In this document: positions 22,501 to 31,670 of the stretch, piece after piece
Position numbering within the stretch: the first letter of the stretch is position 1
How the letters are laid out: each line of letters begins with the position of its first letter
DNA from: Rhodococcus rhodochrous
GTDB taxonomy: Bacteria > Actinomycetota > Actinomycetes > Mycobacteriales > Mycobacteriaceae
DNA: 64,000 bases
Direction: 5' to 3'
NCBI RefSeq assembly: GCF_900187265.1
Contig: NZ_LT906450.1
Span: 1-64,000, forward strand
Made by a program: the position numbers and the translations under genes
Notes under the pieces: model-generated
Told to the model about the DNA's origin: nothing
The model's input: only the letters and a program-made list of their open reading frames with translations
Databases searched by the model: none

Positions 22501-23180
22501 CGCAGGCCGCGGACCGTCGGCAGCAGGAACCCTCGCCGGGTCTCCCGCAGCGTCGTCCGGGCAGCACACCCGGTCTGCCGCGTCGTCAGCCGGGCAGCAC
22601 GCCCGGGCTTCCGCAGCGACCCGCTGCGTCGACCAACGGTTCCGAACCCGATTCGGCCGCAGCGGCTTCCGGTCCGAGCATCGCCGACGGCGGCTCCGTC
22701 TCGCCGCACAGCGACGCGCAGCAGGCGGCACGGCATCGTTACCGGACCAACTCGGCGAAGACGGCATCGTTCTTCCAGCCGCGGTCCGACCTCGCGTCGT
22801 CCCGTCCGCAGCCGGCGAACACCCCGATCTTCACCACGATGATGTCGGACTGGCTCGTCGACCCGACGAGCCTTCCGGAGGACCGCAGGAAGCGGGAGTG
22901 GCGCTCCGCAGCGGACGCGGGTTGGGAAGCCGCACAGCGTGCTACCGAGGCCCCCGTGGAGGAGCACACCACCGCGGGTCTTCCGCGGCGCGCTCCCGGC
23001 GAACGCCTGGTGCCGGGTGCCGTTCGGGCGCCGGCAACGGGTGAGTTGCCGAAGACCATTCGACGTCGAGACCCGGAAGCCATCCGGGCCAACTTGAGCC
23101 GCCATCAGCAGGGTGTCCGCAACGGGCGCGCCTCGGCGAATACCAGCAATCGCGAGAACGACGAACAGGGAGTTCGATGA
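19521..23180 (+). CDS. conservon sensor histidine kinase-like protein (CvnA type) with long disordered tail
   Basis: A 1219-residue membrane protein. Membrane segment 1 is at about residues 22-40 and segment 2 at about 297-318, flanking an extracellular sensing region of about 255 residues. A HAMP linker follows, then an H-box-like [12 protein letters not shown] (about 437) and a GHKL ATPase domain with [14 protein letters not shown] (about 506), ADRGIGIP (542) and [15 protein letters not shown] (573). The remaining 600 residues are Pro/Gln/Arg-rich with four [14 protein letters not shown] repeats. The end, with [12 protein letters not shown] and [14 protein letters not shown], matches CvnA tails. 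In Streptomyces conservons this protein partners with the roadblock, DUF742 and GTPase proteins encoded next. Its start follows GGAAGGAG. Confidence 0.88.
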   Translation: MSDKSPPQQRWWNIEGWGLRRKVTAVLAVPVTVAMVLGGLRVENELSNAVHFSSAADQVAAVPDIVEFSTAFATATASAAAGTVTPEEMAALGDAFGTIASVTENPELDPAVTADLSRTAASAQSLYTKLQAGPVPVEEISAVTNEVRDSLNRIVEAILDEVEDREILIYGDQLINAWYSQRYLFGQVLGVLQLLADPNQPGTALVSASGAELAMLDLLARSYPMADQQIAELRAGVQERADMVDAAGSGPLPILNIRASLLNSVDIYGTIIDEASAQVSTTIQDRAAETRSVALRDTAIVLAALLAALVLALLVSRSLVGPIRRLRYGTLKVARQELPEAIDRIKVGDNIEDIEFTRVPVHTTEEIGQLARAVDDMHGQALRLAGEQAHLRLQISDMFETLARRSKSLVEQQLGLIERLEYEEKDPTRLESLFRLDHLAARMRRNGDNLLILSGTRMRRGHSAPVQLGDILRAAMSEVEDYQRVQIGSTPDGALSGAVATDIVHLLAELVDNSLRASPPDSNVTFSFARAVDGGLLVEIADRGIGIPADELESINQRLSKGGEVGPDTARHMGLFVVSRLAERHGLTVRLRPTFDTARNPGITASVHIPDVLLVSPLALSHTGPQTRIEIEAEEYSAPPALSAPVAQQGLPAGDEQHEYATSQQADSADDVRADESEDAYADNGYATDGYADGVDESASAAWDAEPSYDDERRDEPQREAGSDEFSRSASSFQAPPPREPQGPPQRDPQAPSPRDNQAPSPRDNQAPPATREFGPSGLPQRRPGGTPGLPTRQPGETPGLPTPPRSPQPRRIEPDAAAAFASSLPPRGPRRGPDETNGHSFDGRNGDGRNGDGRNGAGPRPDADQARREGLSGLPQRRPGATPGLPPTDSAPSRDTRQDQPQGRDAQQGSAHRAPAPPQRPASPGLPQRRPGATPGLPGRAAGSSPSVPQNRPQQQPVAGPLAGGDSAGRPDAPNRPDLPQRAPAQEPQRAPAQAADRRQQEPSPGLPQRRPGSTPGLPRRQPGSTPGLPQRPAASTNGSEPDSAAAASGPSIADGGSVSPHSDAQQAARHRYRTNSAKTASFFQPRSDLASSRPQPANTPIFTTMMSDWLVDPTSLPEDRRKREWRSAADAGWEAAQRATEAPVEEHTTAGLPRRAPGERLVPGAVRAPATGELPKTIRRRDPEAIRANLSRHQQGVRNGRASANTSNRENDEQGVR

Positions 23181-23593
23181 ATATTGATCATGGATCCGAC
23201 GCAGCTCGTCCATTGGACTGGTTGGTTTCCAACTTCGCGCGCGAAGTCCCGGGTGTCTCGCATGCCGTGCTCGTGTCCGCCGACGGTCTGCTCATGGCCG
23301 CCAGCGCCCACCTCCCGGTGGATCGTGCCGAGCAGCTCGCTGCGGTGACCTCGGGTCTGGCGAGCCTGTCCAACGGTGTGTCGCAGCTGTTCGACGGCGG
23401 GGGTGTGCTGCAGTCCGTCGTGGAGATGCAGCACGGATACCTGCTGCTGATGAGCGTCGGCGACGGCTCGCACCTGGCGGCTCTGACCGCCTCCGAGTGC
23501 GACATTGGACAGGTCGGTTACGAGATGGCGCTCCTGGTCGATCGAGTGGGTGCTTCGGTCGAAGCCACCCCGCGGGTCGGTCTAGGGTCCTGA
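23177..23593 (+). CDS. roadblock/LC7-domain protein (CvnB type)
   Basis: A 138-residue cytosolic protein of the MglB-like roadblock fold, predicted to act on the GTPase two genes on. The core reads [31 protein letters not shown], spread over residues 13-43, and later [17 protein letters not shown]. The ATG overlaps the kinase stop by ATGA. This is the second gene of the standard four-gene conservon order. Confidence 0.92.
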   Translation: MNIDHGSDAARPLDWLVSNFAREVPGVSHAVLVSADGLLMAASAHLPVDRAEQLAAVTSGLASLSNGVSQLFDGGGVLQSVVEMQHGYLLLMSVGDGSHLAALTASECDIGQVGYEMALLVDRVGASVEATPRVGLGS

Positions 23594-23606
23594 CGTCGAG
23601 GTGGCC

Positions 23607-23981
23607 ATGGAATCGCGGAAGCCGGAGTCGGTGCCGGACCAGCCCAGTCTGGTCCGGCCCTACTCCCTGACTTCGGGACGTACGAGTCCTGCGGTCGAAC
23701 TGGCGTTGGAGGCGCTCATCCAGGCCATTCCGGGAACCGACGATCGGTCCCGGGATCTGGACAACATCAACGCCACGATCCTGGAGCTGTGCAAGGAATC
23801 ACCCTCCGTCGCGGAGATCGCCGCGCGCGTGGGGGTGCCGATCGGCGTGGCACGCGTGCTCGTCGCCGATCTCGTCGAAGCCGGACACGTACAGATCCTG
23901 GCCACGCTGAAAGACGATTCGAGCGACGCGGAGCGTCGTGAGCTGATTGAAAGGGTCCTCAGTGGACTTCGCGAACTCTAA
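23607..23981 (+). CDS. DUF742 protein (CvnC type), winged-helix-like
   Basis: A 124-residue protein, third in the conservon order. It has LVRPYSLTSGRTSPAVELALEALI at the N-terminus (residues about 15-38) and a helix-turn-helix-like SVAEIAARVGVPIGVARVLV at 66-85, typical of DUF742. The molecular role is not settled; DNA or partner-protein binding is possible. The ATG at 23607 follows GAGG; a GTG two codons earlier is an alternative. Its end overlaps the GTPase gene by 20 bases. Confidence 0.9.
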   Translation: MESRKPESVPDQPSLVRPYSLTSGRTSPAVELALEALIQAIPGTDDRSRDLDNINATILELCKESPSVAEIAARVGVPIGVARVLVADLVEAGHVQILATLKDDSSDAERRELIERVLSGLREL

Positions 23982-24549
23982 CGCCACGAAGCGCGTGACC
24001 TCGACCAAGATCGTGATCGCCGGAGGCTTCGGCGTCGGCAAGACGACTCTGGTCGGGGCGGTGTCGGAAATCGTGCCGCTTCGCACCGAGGCGCTCGTGA
24101 CGAACGCCAGCGACGGCGTCGACAACCTCTCTGCGACACCGCAGAAGGCGACCACCACGGTCGCCATGGACTTCGGCCGTATCAGTCTGGCCGACGACCT
24201 CGTCCTCTATCTGTTCGGTACGCCCGGACAGCACCGCTTCTGGTTCATGTGGGACGACCTGATCCGCGGCGCCATCGGTGCGATCGTGCTGATCGATACG
24301 CGTCGCCTGGACGAGAGCTTCGCCGCTGTCGACTTCTTCGAGGCGCGCAATCTCCCGTTCATCGTTGCCATCAACGAATTCGACGATGCGCCCCGGTACC
24401 CGCTCGAGGACATCCGTCAGGCGATGGCGATCTCGGCGGACGTGCCGATCGTGTCGATCGACGCGCGCGCCCGTGAGTCGGCGAAGCAGGCTCTGGTCAC
24501 CGTCACCGAATACGCCCTGCGGAAGCTGCACCAGCCGGTGACCCAGTAA
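23962..24549 (+). CDS. Ras-like small GTPase (CvnD type)
   Basis: A 195-residue P-loop GTPase, the switch of the conservon. G1 is GGFGVGKTT (residues about 20-28), G3 is LFGTPGQHRFWFMWDDL, and the base-recognition loop reads NEFDDAPRY, as in other conservon GTPases rather than the canonical NKxD. The GTG start (DFANSNATKRVTSTKIV) follows AAGGG; a TTG five codons upstream is in frame but unlikely. The TAA stop shares a base with the ATG of the first MHYT gene, which ties the MHYT genes to this operon. Confidence 0.93.
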   Translation: MDFANSNATKRVTSTKIVIAGGFGVGKTTLVGAVSEIVPLRTEALVTNASDGVDNLSATPQKATTTVAMDFGRISLADDLVLYLFGTPGQHRFWFMWDDLIRGAIGAIVLIDTRRLDESFAAVDFFEARNLPFIVAINEFDDAPRYPLEDIRQAMAISADVPIVSIDARARESAKQALVTVTEYALRKLHQPVTQ

Positions 24550-25361
24550 TGGGGGAGGGCCTCGAACTCTTCACGATGGGCTCGTGGGTCACGGTCCTGG
24601 CCTATCTGACCTCGGCGATCGGGGTGTTCGTCGGTGTCACCGGTGCTCGACGGGTCCGCACCACCTCCAGTGATCGATTGCGTTCGTACTGGATGATTCT
24701 CGCTGCTCTGGTGAGTGGCGGCGTGGGTGTCTGGCTCGCCATGTTCCTTCCGATGGCAGGCTTCAACGTCGAGGACAGCGTGGTGCGGTTCGACACCGTC
24801 ACCATCGTGTTCTCGATGCTCGTCGCGCTGGTGTCGGTGTACGTGGCGTTGCTCGTCGCGATTCCGAACAACGGTCCCGCCACCCTCGGCCGGACGGTCA
24901 CGGGTGCTCTCGTGCTGGGCGCCGGCCTGGCGGGCGTGCCGTTCTCGGTCCTCGCATCGGTGCGGATCCAGGGCTCGCTGACCTTCGATCCCCTCTGGGT
25001 CGCCGCAGCGGTGGGACTGGCGATCGTGACGGCCGTGGGCTTCCTGGCCCAGGTGAAGACCGCGGACACGTGGCCCAAGCGCCTGCTGAGCAGCGCGTTG
25101 GCCGGTGCCGCCGTGATCGCGGTGCACTTCCTCGCCGCCGCGTCGGTTCGTGTGGAGATCGACCCCGCCGTGGTGGTCTCCGGTGGGATCGAGGTCTTCT
25201 CGATTCTCTTCCCGCTCTTCGTCGTCGGCCTGCTGCTGCTGGCCGTCCCGATCGTTCTGGTGCTCCAGGCCCCGGATCGTCTTGCGGCGGAACTGGAAGC
25301 GGAATCCGAGCGATGGGCGGCGGACGGTCCGGAAGAGCCCGTCGACGGTCGGATCTACTGA
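24549..25361 (+). CDS. MHYT-like membrane protein with degenerate motifs
   Basis: A 270-residue integral membrane protein with six to seven hydrophobic segments and three internal repeats, clearly paralogous to the next two genes. The MHYT positions have decayed: A64-M65 instead of Met-His, V130-P131-F132 instead of Met-His-Tyr, and V192-H193-F194, where only the His survives. The N-terminal HHFSMG of the paralogs is ELFTMG here. MHYT domains were proposed to bind metal (copper) and sense diatomic gases; this copy probably lacks that site and may be a structural partner. The start shares one base (TAATG) with the GTPase stop. Confidence 0.8.
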   Translation: MGEGLELFTMGSWVTVLAYLTSAIGVFVGVTGARRVRTTSSDRLRSYWMILAALVSGGVGVWLAMFLPMAGFNVEDSVVRFDTVTIVFSMLVALVSVYVALLVAIPNNGPATLGRTVTGALVLGAGLAGVPFSVLASVRIQGSLTFDPLWVAAAVGLAIVTAVGFLAQVKTADTWPKRLLSSALAGAAVIAVHFLAAASVRVEIDPAVVVSGGIEVFSILFPLFVVGLLLLAVPIVLVLQAPDRLAAELEAESERWAADGPEEPVDGRIY

Positions 25362-25507
25362 AATTCGCCCTAATTTGTTGTCACTCAACATATCTGGTTG
25401 AAATCCCGGAAGTGGAGTAGCCTTCTGTGCAGCGTCGGGGGTCGCTGTCGGTCTACTCGGCACGACACGGCCCGATGCGCCGTGCGTGCCGCTTCCTGGG
25501 GGGCAAC

Positions 25508-26347
25508 ATGTCGCACGAGGTTCACCATTTCTCCATGGGCGGTTGGCTTTTCGCTCTCGCCTACATCACGTCCGCGGTCGGGTGCTATGCCGGGCTGTCC
25601 TGCGCGCGCAAGGCTGCGAACGCGTGGACGTCGGTCGCCAGGACCCGATGGACACTCATGGCGGCGCTGTCCATCGGCGGCGTCGGAATCTGGTTGATGC
25701 ACTTCATCGGCATGATGGGCTTCGACGTACCCGGCTCGACCATCCGTTACGACCTCGGGCTGACGCTGCTGTCCGTCGCACTCGCCGTGGCGGCCACCCT
25801 GTTCGGATTGCGGATCCTCGACACCGACGCGCAGTGGATCCGCGCGTTGCCGTCGGATATCCGACTCCTCGTCGGTGGCGTGATCATGGGGTTCGCCGTC
25901 GCCGGCATGCACTACAGCGGCATGGCCGCGGTGCGGATCCAGGGCGAACTCGAGCAGGGGAGGTCGTACGTCACGGCGTCCGTGGCGATCGGTGTCGTCG
26001 CGTCGATCGTCGCGTTGTGGCTGTCGCGGGTCGCGGAACGGCCCGCTGTACGGATCCCGGCCGCCGCCGTCATGGGATGCGCCGTGGTGGCACTGCACTA
26101 CACGGGCATGGCCGGGATCGCGGTGACCGTCGATCCGTCCGCTCCGCATCCGGAGGGGATGACCATCATGACCCTGCTGTTTCCCGGTTTCATCATCGGT
26201 GTCACGTTGCTCGCGGTGCCGGTCGTGGCCCTGATGGCATCGGCGAGCACCCAGGACCTCGAGCAGGAGCGGGAGGTGGCGACCTGGTTCGGCGGGGGCG
26301 GAGCCGAGACGGCCTCCCGTCCTCACGGGCGACATGTGAAACGGTGA
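25508..26347 (+). CDS. MHYT-domain integral membrane protein
   Basis: A 279-residue membrane protein with three intact MHYT-type repeats: M64-H65 (WLMHFIGMMGF), M134-H135-Y136 (GMHYSGMAAVRI) and H197-Y198-T199 (VALHYTGMAG). The family is predicted to have metal-binding Met/His residues near the outer membrane face and to sense O2, CO or NO; that function is inferred from the family. There is no attached GGDEF, EAL or kinase domain, so output must go through partners, plausibly the conservon. GGGGGG precedes the ATG by four bases. The 146 bases upstream are AT-richer and may hold a separate promoter. Confidence 0.87.
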   Translation: MSHEVHHFSMGGWLFALAYITSAVGCYAGLSCARKAANAWTSVARTRWTLMAALSIGGVGIWLMHFIGMMGFDVPGSTIRYDLGLTLLSVALAVAATLFGLRILDTDAQWIRALPSDIRLLVGGVIMGFAVAGMHYSGMAAVRIQGELEQGRSYVTASVAIGVVASIVALWLSRVAERPAVRIPAAAVMGCAVVALHYTGMAGIAVTVDPSAPHPEGMTIMTLLFPGFIIGVTLLAVPVVALMASASTQDLEQEREVATWFGGGGAETASRPHGRHVKR

Positions 26348-26480
26348 TGTGATGTGAACGCCCACAGTGCGATAAGGTCTCTTACGCTGCTGGAGAATCG
26401 GGGTGCAGCTCGCATCGGGTAGGTCGTGGCGCGCGCCCACCGAGCGCGGTGGTGATAGCGCGCCGCTACGAGGACCTCAC

Positions 26481-27314
26481 GTGTCGCACGACGTACACCA
26501 TTTCTCCATGGGGATGTGGGTATTCTTCCTCTCCTACACCACCGCCGTGATGGGCTCCTTCGTCGGATTGTCGTGCGTCCGGCGGTCGCTCGAAGAACCG
26601 CGGCGCAGCGGCAACTGGTGGCTCCTCATGGCGTCGTTGTCCATCGGCGGTGTGGGCATCTGGCTCATGCACTTCATCGGCATGATGGGCTTCTCCGTGC
26701 CGGGGACGACCATCCGGTACGAACTGGCACCGACGGTCTTCTCCGTCGTACTCGCCGTCGTCGCGACTCTCGTGGGCCTGCGGATAGCCGACGTACACGA
26801 TGTCAGCAAGCACCGCATTCCCGAATCGGTGCGGTTGCTCGTCGGCGGGCTGCTGATGGGCGCCGCCGTCAGCATGATGCACTACAGCGGCATGTACGCC
26901 ATCCGCATCCGGGGCACGATCGAACACGAGACGGGGTACGTGATCGCCTCGGTGATCATCGGTGTCGTCGCCTCCACGGCCGCACTCGCGCTGGCCCGCC
27001 GCGCGCGTCGTCTCGAGATCCGCGTCGTCGCGGCCTTCGTCATGGGATGCGCGGTCGTGGCGCTGCACTACACCGGCATGGCCGGCGTGCGGGTCACCCT
27101 TGATCCGAGCATGCCCGCCCCGGAAGGCATGACCGTGATGTCGTTGCTGTTCCCGGCGTTCGTCCTCGGCATCATCGTCCTGGCCGTGCCGATCACCGCG
27201 TTGCTACTCGCCTCCAACCCGGAGGACGCCGTGCGCGACGCCCGGCTCGAGCAGTGGGCATCGGGGGTGGAACGGCAGGTCGACCGCGACCCGGTCACCG
27301 GATCCCACATGTGA
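26481..27314 (+). CDS. MHYT-domain integral membrane protein
   Basis: A 277-residue close paralog of the preceding gene: the same SH(E/D)VHHFSMG N-terminus and intact motifs at M63-H64, M133-H134-Y135 and H196-Y197-T198. It is therefore the second MHYT copy able to bind metal. The GTG start follows GAGGA. It is last of the block before gyrA; 148 bases separate it from gyrA. Confidence 0.87.
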   Translation: MSHDVHHFSMGMWVFFLSYTTAVMGSFVGLSCVRRSLEEPRRSGNWWLLMASLSIGGVGIWLMHFIGMMGFSVPGTTIRYELAPTVFSVVLAVVATLVGLRIADVHDVSKHRIPESVRLLVGGLLMGAAVSMMHYSGMYAIRIRGTIEHETGYVIASVIIGVVASTAALALARRARRLEIRVVAAFVMGCAVVALHYTGMAGVRVTLDPSMPAPEGMTVMSLLFPAFVLGIIVLAVPITALLLASNPEDAVRDARLEQWASGVERQVDRDPVTGSHM

Positions 27315-27462
27315 GAGCTCGGTTCCGGACAGATCTCGGGCTGTGAAGTGCCTGTCCTTCTCGGCATCGGCTGACCTGCACCTATAGACTCGTGTGGTTG
27401 CGAGACGTCCGTCGGGCCGAAGGCCGGAGCCGGGCGTGCGAGCCGAGTAGAAGAAGGAGCTC

Positions 27463-29967
27463 ATGACCGACACCACGTTGCCTCCGGAGGGGCCGGGGCA
27501 CGACCGCATCGAGCCCGTCGACATCCAGCAGGAGATGCAGAGCAGCTACATCGATTACGCGATGAGCGTGATCGTGGGCCGTGCTCTGCCCGACGTGCGT
27601 GACGGTCTCAAACCGGTGCACCGTCGCGTGCTCTACGCGATGTTCGACAACGGCTTCCGCCCCGACCGCGGGTACGTGAAGTCGGCGCGCGCGGTCGCCG
27701 AGACCATGGGCAACTACCACCCGCACGGCGACGCGTCGATCTACGACACGCTCGTGCGTCTGGCACAGCCGTGGTCGATGCGCTATCCGCTCGTCGACGG
27801 CCAGGGCAACTTCGGTTCCCGCGGCAACGACGGCGCCGCCGCCATGCGGTACACCGAGTGCCGGCTCACGCCGCTCGCGATGGAGATGCTGCGGGAGATC
27901 GACCACGAGACGGTCGATTTCCAGCCGAACTACGACGGCCGCACGCAGGAGCCGACGGTTCTCCCCAGCCGTATCCCCAACCTGTTGATCAACGGTTCGG
28001 GCGGTATCGCGGTCGGTATGGCCACCAACATCCCGCCGCACAATCTCGGCGAGGTGGCGGAGGCCATCTACTGGGCGCTCGAGAACTTCGAGGCCGACGA
28101 GGAGACCACCCTCGCCGCCGTGATGGAGCGGATCAAGGGACCGGACTTCCCGACCTCCGGCCTGATCACCGGATCGCAGGGCATCCACGATGCCTACACC
28201 ACCGGTCGCGGATCGGTGAAGATGCGCGGTGTCGTGGAGATCGAAGAGGATGCCAAGGGCCGCACCAGCATCGTCATCACCGAGCTGCCCTACATGGTCA
28301 ACCCGGACAACCTCATCACGTCGATCGCCGAGCAGGTCCGCGACGGCAAGATCGCGGGCATCTCCGACATCCACGACGAGTCGTCCGACCGCGTCGGCAT
28401 GCGCATCGTCGTCACCGTCCGCCGCGACGCGGTGGCCAAGGTGGTTCTCAACAACCTCTACAAGCACACGCAGCTGCAGACGAGTTTCGGCTGCAACATG
28501 CTGTCGATCGTCGACGGGGTGCCGCGCACGCTGCGCCTCGACCAGATGATCCGGTTGTACGTCAACCACCAGATCGAGGTCATCGTCCGGCGTACGCGGT
28601 ACCTGCTGCGCAAGGCCGAGGAACGCGCCCACATCCTGCGCGGCCTGGTCAAGGCCCTCGACGCGCTCGACGAGGTCATCGCGCTCATCCGCGCGTCGCA
28701 GACCGTCGACATCGCGCGTGCCGGCCTGATCGAGCTGCTCACGGTCGACGAGATCCAGGCCGACGCGATCCTGGCGATGCAGCTGCGTCGCCTCGCCGCT
28801 CTCGAACGGCAGAAGATCGTCGACGACCTCGCCGAGATCGAGCGCGAGATCGAGGACTACAAGGACATCCTGGCCCGCCCCGAGCGGCAGCGTGCCATCG
28901 TCCGCGACGAGCTGAAGGAGATCGTCGACAAGTACGGCGACGAGCGTCGTACGCGGATCGTCGCGGCCGACGGCGACGTCAACGACGAGGACCTCATCGC
29001 ACGCGAGGACGTCGTCGTCACGATCACCGAGACCGGCTACGCCAAGCGCACGCGTACCGACCTGTACCGCTCGCAGAAGCGCGGCGGCAAGGGCGTCAAG
29101 GGTGCCGAGCTCAAGCAGGACGACATCGTCAAGCACTTCTTCGTGACGTCCACGCACGACTGGCTGCTGTTCTTCACCACGAAGGGCCGCGTCTACCGCG
29201 CGAAGGCGTACGAGCTGCCCGAGGCGAACCGCACGGCCCGCGGTCAGCACGTCGCGAACCTGCTGGCCTTCCAGCCCGACGAGCGCATCCAGGGCGTCAT
29301 CCGCCTCAAGACCTACGAGGATGCGCCGTATCTGGTGCTCGCGACCCGCAACGGCCTGGTCAAGAAGTCGCGCCTGTCGGACTTCGACTCCAACCGTTCG
29401 GGCGGCATCGTCGCGATCAACCTGCGTGGCGACGACGAGCTCGTCGGCGCGGTGCTGTGCTCCGCCGAGGACGATCTGCTCCTCGTCTCGCAGCAGGGCC
29501 AGTCGATCCGCTTCTCGGCCACCGACGAGGCGCTGCGTCCGATGGGCCGCGCGACCTCCGGTGTGCAGGGCATGCGGTTCAACGGCGAGGACAAGCTGCT
29601 CTCGCTCAACGTCGTCAAGGAGGGCACCTACCTGCTGGTCGCTACCTCGGGTGGTTACGCCAAGCGCACCCCGATGGAGGACTACCCGGTCCAGGGCCGC
29701 GGCGGTAAGGGTGTTCTGACCATCCAGTACGACCGCAAGCGTGGCAACCTGGTCGGGGCGCGCATCGTCGAGGACGACGACGAGTTGTACGCCATCACCT
29801 CGAGCGGCGGTGTCATCCGCACTGCGGCGAAGCAGGTGCGCAAGGCAGGCCGTCAGACCAAGGGCGTGCGGCTCATGAACCTGGCCGAGGGCGATACATT
29901 GCTCGCGATCGCGCGCAACGCCGACGAGCCGGACGAAGCCGACGCAGCCGGAGCTAAGGAGTCGTAA
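27463..29967 (+). CDS. gyrA: DNA gyrase subunit A
   Basis: The 834-residue DNA-cleaving subunit of gyrase. The catalytic Tyr is Y130 in [11 protein letters not shown]. The quinolone-resistance region reads [13 protein letters not shown], with A91, S92 and D95 unchanged from the drug-sensitive pattern. The C-terminal beta-pinwheel contains the GyrA box QRGGKGVKG. No intein is present. AAGGAG precedes the ATG. The gene is followed without a gap by a DUF3566 gene. Confidence 0.97.
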   Translation: MTDTTLPPEGPGHDRIEPVDIQQEMQSSYIDYAMSVIVGRALPDVRDGLKPVHRRVLYAMFDNGFRPDRGYVKSARAVAETMGNYHPHGDASIYDTLVRLAQPWSMRYPLVDGQGNFGSRGNDGAAAMRYTECRLTPLAMEMLREIDHETVDFQPNYDGRTQEPTVLPSRIPNLLINGSGGIAVGMATNIPPHNLGEVAEAIYWALENFEADEETTLAAVMERIKGPDFPTSGLITGSQGIHDAYTTGRGSVKMRGVVEIEEDAKGRTSIVITELPYMVNPDNLITSIAEQVRDGKIAGISDIHDESSDRVGMRIVVTVRRDAVAKVVLNNLYKHTQLQTSFGCNMLSIVDGVPRTLRLDQMIRLYVNHQIEVIVRRTRYLLRKAEERAHILRGLVKALDALDEVIALIRASQTVDIARAGLIELLTVDEIQADAILAMQLRRLAALERQKIVDDLAEIEREIEDYKDILARPERQRAIVRDELKEIVDKYGDERRTRIVAADGDVNDEDLIAREDVVVTITETGYAKRTRTDLYRSQKRGGKGVKGAELKQDDIVKHFFVTSTHDWLLFFTTKGRVYRAKAYELPEANRTARGQHVANLLAFQPDERIQGVIRLKTYEDAPYLVLATRNGLVKKSRLSDFDSNRSGGIVAINLRGDDELVGAVLCSAEDDLLLVSQQGQSIRFSATDEALRPMGRATSGVQGMRFNGEDKLLSLNVVKEGTYLLVATSGGYAKRTPMEDYPVQGRGGKGVLTIQYDRKRGNLVGARIVEDDDELYAITSSGGVIRTAAKQVRKAGRQTKGVRLMNLAEGDTLLAIARNADEPDEADAAGAKES

Positions 29968-31236
29968 GTGAGCACTCCCCAGGGACCGAACGGGGCCGAT
30001 CGCGGGCAACCCGGTCGGAAGCCGGAGGACCGTACAGAGAACGAGGTGAAGCCCGAGAACAAGGGCACGCAGCAGGGCCCGGCCTCGGAGCAGAAACCGG
30101 CGCCGGAGAACCGGCCGTCGCAGTCGTCCCCGACACAGCCTTCGCAGGCTCCTGGGACACCGGCGCAGGGCTCGTCCGCTCCCGCGGCGGGAGCTGCAGC
30201 GGATCCGGCACCCGCGCAGGGTTCGGCCGACCGGACGCCGGCAGCCGGGCAGAAGGCCGCCGAGCCGACGGCGAAGGCGGCGCAGGACAAGCCTGCTCGG
30301 GGCGACGCTCCGAAGTCCGGCGGTGCCTCGGCCGACGGTGGGAACGGACGGTCGGCTGCGGCCGATCAGCCGGCCACCGGACAGCAGCGCACCGCTCAGA
30401 TGCCCCGCTCCGGCGGCCCGACCCCTCCCTGGCAGCGGGGAGCGGCGTCGGCGCAGTCGGGCTCTCCGCAGAACGCTCCGCAGACGAACGTTCCGGGTGT
30501 GGGTCCGGGTCTGTCGAAGCAGGGGGGCACGCCTCAGCGTCCCGCTGCGGCCTCGGCCAAGGGTTCCGAGACCGGAGGCCCGGCGCCGTCGACGCGTCCC
30601 GTCGTGACCGGCACAGCGGCTCCCAAGGCCGCCGGAGGAGCTCGCCCGGCCGGTGGCGGAGACTCCGCGCGCGGAGCGGGCGACCGGGCTGCTGCGGCGA
30701 AGGCGAAGTCCGCGGTCATCGACGGCCCGACGCGGCACATCGAGCGCAAGGATCTCGCCAAGGATCTGCCGGATCTGTCCGCGGTGAAGCATCCGTCGCC
30801 CGGCTCGCCGAGCACGGGGGAGACCCCGCAGGTGAGTGCTCCCAGCACCACCGCCGTTCCCACGGCGAGCCCCGCTGCCGGACCGCTGCGGGCCACCGTG
30901 CAGATCCGCCGCATCGACCCCTGGTCGATGTTGAAGATCTCGTCGGTGATCTCGGTGTCGCTGTTCTTCGTGTGGATGATCGCGGTCGGCCTGCTCTACG
31001 GCGTGCTGGCCGGCATGGGGGTGTGGGAACGCCTCAACAGTGCGTTCACCGACATCGTCTCCGACGCCGGTAGCGGTGCGCTCGTCTCGGCCGGCCAGGT
31101 GTTCGGCTACGCGACGATCATCGGCATCGCCAACACGGTGTTGCTGACGGCTCTCGCGACCCTCGGTGCGTTCATCTACAACCTCTGCACCGATCTCGTG
31201 GGCGGTGTCCAGGCCACCCTCGCAGACCCGGATTGA
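29968..31236 (+). CDS. DUF3566 membrane protein with long disordered N-terminus
   Basis: A 422-residue protein in the slot held by Rv0007 in mycobacteria. Residues 1-305 are Pro/Ala/Gln/Gly-rich and probably disordered; the DUF3566 domain (about 308-420) starts [20 protein letters not shown] and has two membrane segments, [20 protein letters not shown] and [20 protein letters not shown]. Function is unknown, but conservation next to gyrA and the tRNA pair suggests a division or envelope role. The GTG start touches the gyrA stop; the ribosome site AAGGAG is inside gyrA. Confidence 0.88.
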   Translation: MSTPQGPNGADRGQPGRKPEDRTENEVKPENKGTQQGPASEQKPAPENRPSQSSPTQPSQAPGTPAQGSSAPAAGAAADPAPAQGSADRTPAAGQKAAEPTAKAAQDKPARGDAPKSGGASADGGNGRSAAADQPATGQQRTAQMPRSGGPTPPWQRGAASAQSGSPQNAPQTNVPGVGPGLSKQGGTPQRPAAASAKGSETGGPAPSTRPVVTGTAAPKAAGGARPAGGGDSARGAGDRAAAAKAKSAVIDGPTRHIERKDLAKDLPDLSAVKHPSPGSPSTGETPQVSAPSTTAVPTASPAAGPLRATVQIRRIDPWSMLKISSVISVSLFFVWMIAVGLLYGVLAGMGVWERLNSAFTDIVSDAGSGALVSAGQVFGYATIIGIANTVLLTALATLGAFIYNLCTDLVGGVQATLADPD

Positions 31237-31266
31237 CCTGCAGGAACACTGCCCCGCCGAGGCGAT

Positions 31267-31296
31267 TTGTTTCCGGCGGCCCCGGTGGGGTAGTGT
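31267..31296 (+). promoter_or_regulatory. promoter of tRNA-Ile
   Basis: TTGTTT at 31267-31272, an 18-base spacer and TAGTGT at 31291-31296, 15 bases before the tRNA-Ile 5' end. Confidence 0.5.
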
Positions 31297-31311
31297 TCCA
31301 TCTCGGTTCGA

Positions 31312-31385
31312 GGGCCTATAGCTCAGGCGGTTAGAGCGCTTCGCTGATAACGAAGAGGTCGGAGGTTCAAGTCCTCCTAGGCCCA
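31312..31385 (+). tRNA. tRNA-Ile (GAT)
   Basis: A 74-base cloverleaf. Acceptor GGGCCTA pairs with TAGGCCC, the D-arm is AGCTCAGGCGGTTAGAGCGC-like, the anticodon GAT is at 31346-31348 in loop CTGATAA, and the T-arm contains GGTTCAAGTCC. The CCA is not encoded. Confidence 0.97.
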
Positions 31386-31410
31386 CTCCCGTGCCGGAAG
31401 GATGATCGGA

Positions 31411-31512
31411 ATGAGGGTTCTCGCGCTTGTGGGAACCGGGATTCTGATCGTTCTCGGAATCGCTCGCATGCTTCGGAGCGAAGACGAATGGCACGCGGTT
31501 CCCAGCCGCTGA
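31411..31512 (+). CDS. 33-residue membrane peptide, DLW-39-like
   Basis: A small gene between tRNA-Ile and tRNA-Ala. The product is one hydrophobic segment (VLALVGTGILIVLGIARML) and a charged tail, RSEDEWHAVPSR. Size, location near gyrA and the tail resemble the actinobacterial DLW-39 family (named for an Asp-Leu-Trp motif; here Asp-Glu-Trp). GGAAGG lies nine bases upstream of the ATG at 31411; an earlier ATG at 31402 has no room for a ribosome site. Family assignment is tentative. Confidence 0.6.
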   Translation: MRVLALVGTGILIVLGIARMLRSEDEWHAVPSR

Positions 31513-31522
31513 TGCGGCGGAC

Positions 31523-31595
31523 GGGGCCTTAGCTCAGTTGGTAGAGCGCTGCCTTTGCAAGGCAGATGTCAGGAGTTCGAATCTCCTAGGCTCCA
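31523..31595 (+). tRNA. tRNA-Ala (TGC)
   Basis: A 73-base cloverleaf. Acceptor GGGGCCT pairs with AGGCTCC (one G-U), the anticodon stem is CTGCC/GGCAG with loop TTTGCAA, anticodon TGC is at 31556-31558, and the T-arm contains AGTTCGAATCT. Confidence 0.97.
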
Positions 31596-31616
31596 CAATC
31601 ACATGAATACGGTTAG

Positions 31617-31650
31617 AGGGCGTTTCCGATCCTTCGGAAGCGCCCTTTCT
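31617..31650 (+). terminator. terminator after tRNA-Ala
   Basis: A 12-bp stem (31617-31628 with 31635-31646, one G-U) around a 6-base loop, followed by a T-rich tail (TTTCTCT), 21 bases past the tRNA. Confidence 0.85.
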
Positions 31651-31670
31651 CTGTTGCTGCACCACACTGT

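Noticed and set aside
23947-23961. TTG start for the conservon GTPase
   Set aside because: The GTG at 23962 has AAGGG at good spacing and gives the DFAN... N-terminus usual for the family.
27463-29967. Possible intein or quinolone-resistance change in gyrA
   Set aside because: The frame is continuous at normal length, and A91, S92 and D95 match the sensitive pattern.
27382-31494. A 1370-codon open frame on the minus strand across gyrA and the DUF3566 gene
   Set aside because: It is the antisense shadow of gyrA, low-complexity Arg/Leu/Asp composition, no family features. Long antisense frames are expected at this GC content.
31312-31650. The tRNA genes as an integration (attachment) site
   Set aside because: No integrase nearby and no duplicated tRNA 3' end; the sequence after tRNA-Ala is an ordinary terminator.
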